Shown here one piece after another: positions 47,001 to 57,478 of a stretch of DNA of 64,000 bases. The notes beneath the pieces were generated by a model. That model made no database searches. It was not told the DNA's origin and worked only from the letters and a program-made list of their open reading frames with translations. Within the stretch, counting starts at the first letter, position 1. Each line of letters begins with the position of its first letter. The DNA comes from Crambe crambe (Eukaryota > Porifera > Demospongiae > Poecilosclerida > Crambeidae). Location of the stretch: positions 4,088,480-4,152,479 of the forward strand of contig OZ004593.1 of the NCBI GenBank assembly GCA_963924555.1, in the 5' to 3' direction. The position numbers were made by a program, and so were the translations under genes.

Positions 47001-50000
47001 GTATACTAATTGAAATTTTGATGTAAGTGAGCTCAAAATTAAATACAATGGACCATTGGCCAATTTCTAGTTAGTGGGAAAGTTCTGTATAATGTAACGA
47101 CCAATTCCAAGTAATCTTCAGCGATATGACAGTGCATTATAGGTACCAGCAATCACCTTTTTTTCTCTCCTGGGATGCTAAGAAATGCCAATTAATTTTC
47201 GTGCTCCTCCAGTGCTCAGCTTTTTCATATGTAGTTTATGTAGAGATGAAGGCACTTCACATGTATACATAAAAGCACAGGAGACTTAATCTATTAATTT
47301 ATTAATTTACTTATAGAGAGCTAGAATATTGATCTGGGGCAGGTCCCCCCTTGGTTTCTTGGCTATAAATTAAATGGATTTCACATACATATTTTAGCTG
47401 CATTTTTGTGTATGTATCATCAATGATGCATTTCCACCTAGTGCTAATGTGAGTTGTTGCCAAAATGGCTGTGGGAAGAACCCTGCTGATTTAGCACAAT
47501 TGCTGACAGGTGTCTGGCCCATGCTAAAGCCATAGATACATACATAGGAGGTATGCGACACATTTCATTTGTGTCCTCCTGCTCTGGTGGATGCAATCCA
47601 TGGTCTTCTGTAGAACTACTTGAGCAAGCAACAAAACTACTTCAGTATTAACTTAATTACTTATATTCTGATATCTTTGTGTTCTGATTTATGTGTGGCA
47701 CAGTTTATGAACTTTGTCAGTGGAGTTCATCCAGTAACATTCTTCTTCGTGAATTATTGTCAGGCTTAGTTATTTGATAATTGCACACAGCATATAATTT
47801 ATACTGAACTAGTAAATTTTTGTTAAGTAAACTAGCAACTCGATTTTGTATTGTAGCCATTGTACCCCTATCAAACAGTTTGGAGGTAGGTACACTTTGG
47901 AAGATCTGTTTCCTCTCCTGTGTATGTAGTCTATAGTTATAGCTACATACAAACTCAGTTTAATTATTATAATTGTAAGCCATATTTTACAATATCTTGA
48001 ATGGCTTTGTAGAAGTGTTTGAGAGTGCATGCACTATGCCCTTAGTGATTCATGGGTCCAGCAGTTTTATGTAGTGCTTTATGAAGTGCTCCATCTCTGT
48101 AAAGGCATAGTATGCTCCATATTAGAGGCATGTTAAATAATGTTTCAGTACTAATATATTTCTTCTTGTTGTACTGGTAATGGTTAATTACAGTGGAAAC
48201 GCATAAATTCTGCAGCATTTTTTTTTTTCGATCAGGCACTTTTTCAATGTTGCATTCTAGTTTTGGTACAGGAGTGAATACTGGAGCTCCAGTATGGCTA
48301 AACAAAACAGTGGCTCAGCTGAAAATCCATTAAACCAGCTTGTTTATATTCTCGATTTGTCTTCTCTATCAATACTTGAATGTAAGTCTCCCACATACTG
48401 ACTATACTAATGACAGCTGCTCGAAGATGTGTGCACACAAACTCATTGTCAAACTATTTTTGTGCCTCTGTAGCTGAACCCAGGAGTACAGAATTGTGAG
48501 TCTTGAGCTTTTCAATCTCCTTCTTGAAGGACTTATATGATTCACATTCATCTGGTCCAACCTCTATTTTAATAATACCCCTGATTCTGTTATCTGATGG
48601 TTGTTGGCCATGAAACCACTGTATTATAGATAATCACTTGTCAACCTTCTCAGAAGTTGATATCTAGATATCAACCTGTTCTTCAGAAGATCACAAGGAT
48701 TGTTGCCTGTGGCATAGAGAAGACTGGCATCTATGCTATGATATACATGGCATAGAGGCCAGTCTTATAATTAAATGTGTAATGTAATTCAACTTTCCTA
48801 TACAAGTGTGTGTTCTGCTAGACTTATTCTTCAGTTTTACTCCATATTTGTAATCCATATTCTTCTTCTACAATTTCCTGGATAGCTTTATAGAAACAAA
48901 GTGAGAGTTCCATTATAGTCTTCTCTAATAGGTCCAAGTGGTCTTCACTAATCTGTGCTCAACGCCTACCATCCCTGATTTTCTCATACAATTCATAAAC
49001 ATGAGCTTCTCTGCTTAGTAGTTTGTCCTTTATTTTTTCGAACTCGTAAAGTGCTCCACCTTGAGAGAATGTTTTTGTATGATCTCCATGTGCAAATACA
49101 CAACGTGCTCCATAGAAGAGACGTGTCAGGTCATGGATTGCACTCATCCTTTCTTCATCTCCTGTTTCTGATGAGGAAAGGATACTGAACTTCGTCTGTT
49201 TTATCATAACAACAGAGACACTTTTCTTGGATTGTGGTTGTAGAATTTGTATCACTTTTTTATCAATGTATTCCTTTTTTTTACAATCATCAAATATTGG
49301 TATAATATTGTGCAACTTAGTTGCCAAATCCTTTGTGTATTCATTCACACATTCTCTCCATTTTTCAGTAGGATTATTCATCATGGTGAGGCATAGGTCT
49401 GCTGCTCTCCCTTTGATATCATCTTCACTCTTTTTGTTACCATCAAGGCTGTGCTTGATAACTCTTTTACTGAAGTCCTTCAGACCATTTTCAAACATCT
49501 TTTGTGGGTCATTTTTTACAGTCCTAGCAATTAGATTTAAGGCTTCCTCTAAGATGTCTTTTATGTATGCCTCCCACATGGTTACCATGCTGATGATAGC
49601 TCCTCTAAGCTGTGTATGTATTATACCTTTGAATTCAGAGGTTTTATTTGCCTCTTCAGCTGCACCAAGAAGTGTAGCATTGTGTTTGCTGAGAGTACTA
49701 ATCTCTTCTTTGAAAGATCTATAAGATTCACAGATATCGAAGTTTGATTTTTCCATAGCCCTGATTCAGATGTACACCTCCTTCCTGCCAGGCATGGACT
49801 TCCTATGTGGTTAAATACATTGACCACTATTTTCCGCATACTGAGTAGAAAAATGATTTTCTATTGCAGGCACTCTAGAGCCCAATCATATATTTCACAG
49901 CCATTGCTCAGAAAACACAGATAGTTCAGTCAGACTAGTGGGGACACCATTTTCTTTTCTTTACGTACTTATAGGTTGATGTATCAATGACCCTTACCCA

Positions 50001-53000
50001 ATACATATCAAGTGAGAGCAATAGTGATGACCCTTACCAAAAAATCCACCCTATATGTAGGATGTAGGGAGGACTTGGAAGGCTAATATTGTTGCTTTTT
50101 GACATACTTGCAATGATGAATTCATTCACTGTAGGGTAGCAGAATTAAAGAGTTTGAAGGGTAGAAAATATCTGGATGCCTTGTGTGTGTATTTCTGGGC
50201 CACAACACCAGTTCTCATCTCCATTCTCACCTTTACCACTTATGTCTTAATTATGAGATGCACCCTCACTGCTGCCAAGGTATATTATAATGATAAAACA
50301 CCTTGATAGCCCCATCCCTTCCAAAAGTGTAGCCAGAAAAGTTTTTAACTGGTTTACACGTAAAAAGAGGAGAGAACGGATGGGTACATCACTAAGGACG
50401 ATATCATTCAATAGCTGACATTTTAAAATTCCCAGTCTATAAAAATGGATGTACTTACTCTTAATTCGCAGGTCTTCACAAGTCTTGCTCTGTTCAACAT
50501 GTTGATCAGTCCCTTGAATGCATTTCCATGGGTCATCAATGGACTAGTTGAGGCATGGGTCTCCACTAAAAGAGTCAATGCTTTTCTGCAGTTGAGAGAG
50601 TTGGATCTCAATGAGTATTACAGTCAAAAGGAAGCTTTATGTAAGATGTAGTGGTCAGTTAGGCTGTTAAAGCCTAAATAATTTTTCATGGAACTATACT
50701 ATGACATTTAATTATTAGCTATCTGCTTTATTTCATGTATTGTATGTACAGGTGATTCAAATGACCAAAGTAACTCAGAGCAGTATCATTCAGATGGAGA
50801 TTCTGGATCAGAAGAAAACCAACAGAGTTATGCAGTTCATATAAAGCGTGGTTCTTTCACATGGGCTAAGGAGAGTGATGAGGATACAGGCAGCCATGTT
50901 GCACAGCATAGTCAAAGTGGAGAGATTGCAATTGAAGACCAAGAATCAGCCAGTGAAGTGGTGTATCACCTCACAGATATCAACCTCAGGATCCAGCCTG
51001 TGGGAGAAACTAATTACATGTCTCTCGACTATTATAAGTGTTCTGTACTCTCAGGGTCAGTTTGTTGGAGTTATGGGAAAAGTAGGATCAGGAAAGAGTT
51101 CACTCTTATCTGCTATAACAGCTGAGATGAGGAAGGCATTTGGAAAGGTAAAAAGGTGTTATCTTTCCATCTGTGAAGTATTCTTCTATGTTATTTTGTT
51201 TAGGTGAAAGTGGCTGACTTGAGGAAAGGTTTTGGTTTATCTGCACAGGTATTTTACATTTTAACAAACAAACAAACAAATAAATATTTTGCTGATCAGT
51301 TGTCATGCTTTCCGAGGTAAAGTGAGAAATGAGGTTTCGGATAAGGCCACTTAGCCATTTTAAGAAATGGAATGATTGTGTAGAACATTTAGGAGGTTTG
51401 GAAGAGAACCCAAGCAAGATTACTTGAGTTGAGAAAGAGATCATTTATTGCCTGCATATTTAATAGGAAGCCTGGATCCAGCATGCCACAGTGCAGGACA
51501 ATATTTTATTTGGCCAACCGCTTGATACTGTCAAGTACAAAACAGTTCTCTTTGCTACAGCATTGGAGCCGGTACGTTATAAAGTTAACTTATTTATAAG
51601 TACGTATGCTAGTACCATGTTGTTTGAATACTAGTGGTAATTTATTCAGGACATAAAAATTCTTCCTGCTGGTGACAAAACAGAGGTTGGGGAGAATGGA
51701 GTCACCTTGAGTGGAGGCCAGAAAGCAAGGATAGCTCTTGCTAGAGCAATTTATCAGGTCAGATCACTATATGCTAAGAAAGTGCATGGAAAATAAATGT
51801 AGAAGCATCCCAGCTATTTATACGTAACTCCATCCATTTTTCTTTCTTTCTTTCAAGGGAAACCACATACCATAATTATACCAAGTAGAAAAATAAAACA
51901 CCTGTAGAAGAAAGAAGTGTAGTTTTAAAAAGAATGCAGCTAGAGTAAAGGGTTGTCACCATTGTTGATAAGAGTCGTCGATATTAAATAGTAAGCTATG
52001 TAAATGATGTCCCACTAGCCTCATTGAACTGTCTGTGCTTTCTGAGCAATGGCTAAGAAATAGGATAGCTGAGATGGGAAAAATAAAGCTCTAGAGTGCT
52101 CGTAAGAGGAGGAAGGAACATTATATTACATTCTACTTGGTATGTAATTTTAGGATAAAGATGTTTACCTGTTAGATGATCCTCTGGCTGCAGTAGATGT
52201 CCATGTGGCAGCTCATCTGTATCAGCACTGCATCCAGGGACTACTTAAACACAAGACTAGGGTCCTTTGCACCCACCATATCAAGTAAAGTTATTATTCC
52301 CATGATGGTTAGATAGCCAATAGGTCACAAATTAAGAAGTCATAAAGTGACAAAGTGGAAGGTGGATCCATTATCTTACTTCATTAGATTTCTTCGGGAG
52401 GCTGATTGCGTGATTCACATGGAGGACGGACTCATCCATAATTATGGTACTCCTGAACAAATTCTGCCGTCTGTAGAAGATAAGAACATGGAAGGAAGCA
52501 GTGGGCAAGGAGTGGTTAATTCCAAAGATAAAAAGGACTTAGAAATCTCTCAAGCAAGCAGCAAAGAGAGTGATTCTGTGGTAAGTGATTTTAAAATCCC
52601 CCTCCTTTAAATGATGTTATTTTAATTCCTTTTAGAGTGATCATGCGATGCAATCACTACAATATGTTCCTGAAGCTGTACTGGTAAAAGAGGAGGAAAA
52701 GGAAGAGGGTGTGGTATCATTTTCTGTCTACTTTGCATACTGGTCTGCAGTGGGACACGTTCTTGCCCCTCTCGTACTCTTAGCATTATTACTGATGCAG
52801 GGTCAGTTGTATATCAATATTTTTAGTAAAGGGGAGGGGCCACTGTATATGCTTTGTACATGACTTTCCTCCTCCTCCTTGTGTGGTTAATGGATCTAAA
52901 GCAAATTTTTTAAATTTTATCTTGAAGCATCTCGTAATATCAGTGACTGGTGGTTAGCCTACTGGATCACCAACACAAACTCTAATCCTTCTTCAAATGT

Positions 53001-55949
53001 CTCTGCCTACAACAGTTCTCCACCTGGCTCAGATGACTTGAAGTTTTATTTGGGCATATATGGAGGTCTAGCTGCTGCTAATTCTGTAAGTAGCAAGATT
53101 CAAACATGTATGCATGAATGATTCACCATAATGTGGACCTACTTCATTGGCACATGGTTTTCTTTGTGTAGGTGTTAACACTATTTCGTGCATTTCTGTA
53201 TGCTTATGGTGGCATTTGTGCAGCTATGATCCTTCACAAAAAGCTTCTGAACTCTATCCTCTTAGCTCCTACCTCCTTCTTTGACACTACTCCTGTAAGT
53301 CATTAAACTATTACGAGTAATTTTTTGTCACAAAGACTCTCTTCGTACAGATTGGCAGAATAGTGAATAGATTTTCTTCTGATATTGTAAGTTATTCCTT
53401 TTCAAACTTGTGTCACTGGTATATCAACTTACAGGGATACAAATTCAAGGGGGGTGGGGAAATTAATACGGGATTAATTGAGTGTGTTGTGTTTTTCTCT
53501 ATTCAGATGATCCTTATTGATTCTTACAGTATGCCATTGATGACAGTCTCCCATTCATCATGAACATTCTACTAGCTCAGGTCTTTGGGCTGTTTGGAAC
53601 ATTAGCAGTGACCTGTTATGGTTTACCGTGGTTTCTCATTCTCCTTCTCCCACTTGCTCTCTTCTATTACAACATTCAAAAGTACTATAGGAGAACTTCA
53701 AGGCAAGTGGACATGAGAATCATACCTTGTTATGTTACTGTTTTATATTTTCATGTCCTCTGAGACAAAATCAATTCAGTATGAAAATTGATTTGTTAAT
53801 AGTGGTAATAATAAGAAGGATTGGTATATTGTTGTTTTTTTTTATACCTCCCAATAACCTCCATTATTTCAGAACAACACAGAATAATATCTATATTTTG
53901 CGTACATGCAGAGAATTAAAGCGGTTGTCTACAGTGACCCTTTCTCCAATTTATGCTCACTTCTCTGAGACATTGACAGGCTTGTGCACTATCCGTGCCC
54001 TCAGAGCCTCCGACAGGTTCATGCAAGACAACGAAGCAAAGTTAGAAGTCAACCAACGAGCAAATTATGGAAGTTAGTTTAGCAGTTTCAGAGGAATTAA
54101 TATCATAACTATTATGTCAAGGTTCCCCATTTTTTTTGATAATGTGATTTTTTAGCTAGGTTATTTTTCATGGGAGGAATTCATTCCCCTTTAATTGAGA
54201 AGAACATACATTTATTATGTGCACAAATACGTGACTCTCTCCTCTTCCCTAGGTTATGCTGTATCTCAGTGGTTGGGCATTAGACTTCAGATGCTGGGAG
54301 TGGCTATGGTGGCTGGTGTTGCTTTCATAGCAGTTTTGGAGCATCACTTCAACACTGTAAATCCAGGTACACATGCATGACACATATGTCACATAGTCAA
54401 ATACTTTAAGGGATCCAATGCTTTTAACACTGAAATTTGGTCAGTTCAAAAATGACATGCATTACATACATTGTTATTCTGGTTCTGTGTCACTTGTACC
54501 TGCTGCTTACCTCCTCTCTCCATTCAGGTCTTGTAGGTTTGGCTATATCATATGCCCTCTCTGTGACCAACCTTTTGTCAGGGGTGGTGACTTCCTTCAC
54601 AGAAACGGAGAAGGAAATGGTTAGTGTGGAAAGAGCTATGCAGTACATCAAAGGAGCACCCAAGGAGAGGAGGGATGGTGATATACAGGTAAATGCAGCA
54701 TTGATTGATTGTTCCTGCATTGTTTTTGTGTAAATACGTAGTGCAGAGATGAATTATAAGGTTCTTTAAAATTGGGATCATAAATTTCATGTTTAGTAGT
54801 TGTTTGAAAAATTCAGCTGTTATTACATCTTTAGCCTCTGCCAGAGTGGCCTTCACAAGGAATATTGGAGTTCAAGGATGTTGTCCTGACGTACAGGTAA
54901 CTGGAGAGAGAATTCGACCCTTGCATTAATTATTTGCTTGTACTATTAGGGAAGGATTACCATCAGCCTTGAAAGGAGTGTCTTTCATCACACAACCTGG
55001 AGAGAAAGTATGGATGCATGTGAAGGATGTCACTTTAATTCCATGCATGTGATCTATGTAAACAGATTGGAGTTGTGGGGAGGACTGGTGCTGGGAAATC
55101 AAGCCTCTTTAAAGCACTCTTTCGAATGGTGGAGTTGTCTATAGGTTCTATTTCCATTGATGGAATAAATATTACTTCTGTTCCATTGGAAAGACTGAGG
55201 TATGTAAGAATGAATCTTGTGTACGTACTTGTGTTCATTGTATGACACTACTACTTACAGATCATGTATGGCTGTGATACCACAAGATCCATTTCTTTTC
55301 AGTGGGTCTCTGAGAGAAAATCTTGATCCTTGCAATAAGGTACAGTCAGTGTGATAAGTACCAACAAAGAACCTAAAGGAGATATCGTTTGACTGTAGTA
55401 TAATGATGCTGAATTGTTTTCTGTTCTTGGCCAATGTCACTTGAAAGAAGCAGTACAGAAATTAGGTGAGGTATTATATTTCTGTATGTATGTACGTAAA
55501 TTAATGGCTCTGCTTATTCAGGGGGACTAGAGTGTGAGGTTGAAGAGAAGGGACGTGTATTCTCAGTAGGTCAACGTCAGCTTGTGTGTCTTGCTCGTGC
55601 CCTGCTCACACATGCACGACTCATTTGTATTGACGAGGCCACAGCCAGTGTGGACCAACAGACTGACTCAATGATACAGGAGACCATCAGATCCGAGTTC
55701 ACTTCGAGCACAGTGATCACTATAGCACATAGGTTTGTTTTAATTCCTGGAAACCAGTCTGCTTATTGACATCATGATATTGATCTACACAGAATTGAGA
55801 CTATTTTAAGTTCTGATAGAATCCTTGTAATGGAGCAAGGGCATGTGAAAGAATTTGCTTCACCTCGTGAACTGCTGGACGATCGTGATTCTTTCTTTTC
55901 ATCTCTACTTAGAGAACATAATTCAAAAATGAAGTCAACTCATAAGTAG
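44025..55949 (+). CDS. ABCC10: ABCC10 (MRP7)-type ABC transporter
   Basis: This is an ATP-driven efflux pump of the long ABCC class. Thirty exons, the first at 44025-45380 and the last at 55793-55949, sum to 1,658 codons in exact phase. Intermediate exon starts are 45506, 45941, 46179, 46451, 46652, 50135, 50472, 50752, 51055, 51204, 51467, 51650, 52154, 52388, 52636, 52928, 53172, 53351, 53530, 53912, 54253, 54528, 54835, 54950, 55066, 55261, 55399 and 55522. Exon 1 holds a TMD0-like bundle and the linker. NBD1 (exons 10-15) has Walker [10 protein letters not shown] near residue 822, signature LSGGQ and Walker [13 protein letters not shown]2 (exons 25-30) has GRTGAGKSS near 1448, [39 protein letters not shown] and the IAHR switch. 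Motifs such as [16 protein letters not shown] point specifically to ABCC10. The exon 20 donor is GC (53703-53704). Intron 6 carries a nested antisense HEPN gene. Confidence 0.95.
46370..46396. repeat. Poly-C run, about 27 nt
   Basis: An uninterrupted C homopolymer in ABCC10 intron 4, followed by a short pyrimidine stretch. It is similar to the run at 12448-12475. Confidence 0.95.
47950..48560 (-). pseudogene. Decayed HEPN-gene copy
   Basis: The minus strand from about 48558 to 48360 reads [20 protein letters not shown] and [11 protein letters not shown], a stop, then [17 protein letters not shown]. This parallels the N-terminus of the neighbouring intact-looking gene ([46 protein letters not shown]). 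At about 48030-47960 it resumes with [15 protein letters not shown], matching the C-terminal extension of that gene ([18 protein letters not shown]). The central part, including the catalytic region, is deleted, and stops are present. It is a tandem paralogue in decay. Confidence 0.7.
48824..49756 (-). CDS. HEPN-like (RiboL-PSP-HEPN type) protein with in-frame TGA, nested in ABCC10
   Basis: This is an intronless minus-strand frame. Translation from 49756 reads 265 residues to a TGA at 48961-48959, then stays open in the same frame for 44 more codons to TAA at 48826-48824. The protein is alpha-helical and charged ([38 protein letters not shown]). Near residue 218 it has [13 protein letters not shown], an R-x4-H motif as in HEPN nucleases, followed by a helical end. 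HEPN domains of this type are found in RNA-targeting and stress or immunity proteins; function here is inferred from the motif only. The post-TGA stretch ([20 protein letters not shown]) is also present in the decayed neighbour copy, so it is ancestrally coding. The TGA is probably a recent CGA-to-TGA nonsense change or possibly read through. Assignment to HEPN is moderate. Confidence 0.62.
51836..52115. repeat. Interspersed repeat, copy 2
   Basis: In ABCC10 intron 13. It shares the ordered blocks listed for 10366-10690 (AAGGGTTGTCACCATTG, CACTAGCCT..TTGAACT, CTGAGCAATGGCT). An inverted remnant of ACATACCAAGTAGAA lies just downstream at about 52134-52149. Confidence 0.65.
53703..53911 (+). 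other. GC-AG intron in ABCC10
   Basis: Intron 20 starts GCAAGT rather than GT. The reading frame requires it: exon 20 ends RRTSR and exon 21 begins [12 protein letters not shown], as in the family. The nearest GT alternatives give an immediate stop. Confidence 0.8.
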
Positions 55950-57478
55950 TTTCCAAAAAATAAAATAAATTGATGTGGTATAAAACTATTATCTCCATAA
56001 TTATTTTCAATCATCTCATTTATTGTATTTACTACGGATGCAAGATTTATAAATTATTGATATTTATTATTCATGACCACCGAGCAAGATTATTTGTGGG
56101 TGTGCCGTGTATCTATGGATCCGGATTTGACCACTAATCAACAGTTACCGTAAGTGAGCACTAGTGATCGTATTACATCTTAGCTAGCTGGAAGTTAACA
56201 GACGCACAGGGCCTAGGGGAAGGGGGTAGTCTCGCGGGCCAGACTCTTGGGGCGTAAAAGGGTGATAGGCAGCAAGTAATCCTCAAAAAGTCTCTCTCTC
56301 ATGCTCATGCAGCCACCTGTTACTTTGTATTAAGCTAGCTAGTGGTTAATAATATAGCTAACGTGCTCATGATTACTCAACTTCCATGCGATCAACTTTC
56401 AGAAAACTTGGTGGAGAATTTAATTTGGGTCTAACTACTAAAGCTAATTCTAAAACCTCCTAGCTGTGTTAATACACTAATAAGCATTAATACTCAAGCT
56501 ACACAGTGTACATGACCTTTAAGTAATAGTTAGAACATGGGTGCCAGGGTTTCACGAGTCCTGAGGGCGAGGGTCGTTTATAATTCATAAAACCCATGGT
56601 ACCCTATTTTATATCCTGCCATAGCTAAGGTGAGTATAGACTAGGCTAGCTATGGTAAAGTAACTTTACCGTGCTTTCTTGTCTCCATGGAGATTAAACG
56701 TTTCCATGGACGATGGGCAATATGACTCATAATGCCTGTCGTTCATGATAATGAGCCACACTGCGGCCTTTTGATCTCGCCCACACATGAGATATAAATT
56801 GTATGTAGATCTAATGATCTCACAAGTGAAGAAGCCATATTGTGCTGTTGGTGCCACATAATATGTGAGTAGATTATAATGGAAAATTTTCCTACACTGA
56901 AAGGTTGATAGCTAAAGCTAACAGCATCTGCGGAGGAGTTTGGTTTCTTTGATTTTGAATAGCTGCAAGCTATTTGCTGCAGATTGTACTGAACAGGAAT
57001 AGTGTAGCCTGTCATACTGTGATAATCTCATACACTGAAAATTTCATAGCAAGCCCCACACTAGTGAGTTGGCTGAGAAATTTCCTACTTATCTTCTCTA
57101 CACTAGCATTTTTTCTGCAATGACCACAGGTATAATGTACATGCATGTATGCTTCTTCTGCAAGGACCACAGGTACATGTATGCACCCAAAGCATCATTT
57201 CAAAAACAAAATACATGCACGAGCATCAACCACATCCCACAGAAAGCACAGATAAAAAGTCATTCAAGAAAAATGAAATTATACCACACCCAGAGGACAT
57301 CCACAATGCCCTGCTAGCTATGATGTAGTTTTACATTGTATGGACATGTGTTGCTTAGCCCCTTGCTGCACGAACAAAGGATAGAGCCTGGGTAAAGACT
57401 GTAGTGTGTTCTTTTTCAGTATCTTGAATTACAAGGTGCATGACAATTGATGATGATGGTTTATGTCCATATAGGATC
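55950..57478. other. Intergenic gap
   Basis: ABCC10's 3' end includes overlapping AATAAA hexamers at 55959-55969, close to the stop. The remainder, up to the acceptor-like site at 57474 before the MYND gene, shows no coding exon. A short direct repeat (GACCACAGGTA) occurs near 57121 and 57163. Confidence 0.55.

Larger units (their letters stand above)
46738..50134. other. Intron 6 of ABCC10
   Basis: The largest ABCC10 intron (3.4 kb). Its minus strand holds the HEPN gene (48824-49756) and a decayed HEPN copy (about 47950-48560). The part before 47900 has no supported gene. Confidence 0.75.

Noticed and set aside
49227-49724. 165-codon plus-strand frame
   Set aside because: It is the complement of the HEPN gene and shows hydrophobic, biased composition typical of an antisense shadow. 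It is also inside an ABCC10 intron without fitting splice sites.
56743-57015. 90-codon minus-strand frame in the gap before the MYND gene
   Set aside because: Low-complexity, no domain, no supporting splice sites or promoter, and length is within chance for this base composition.
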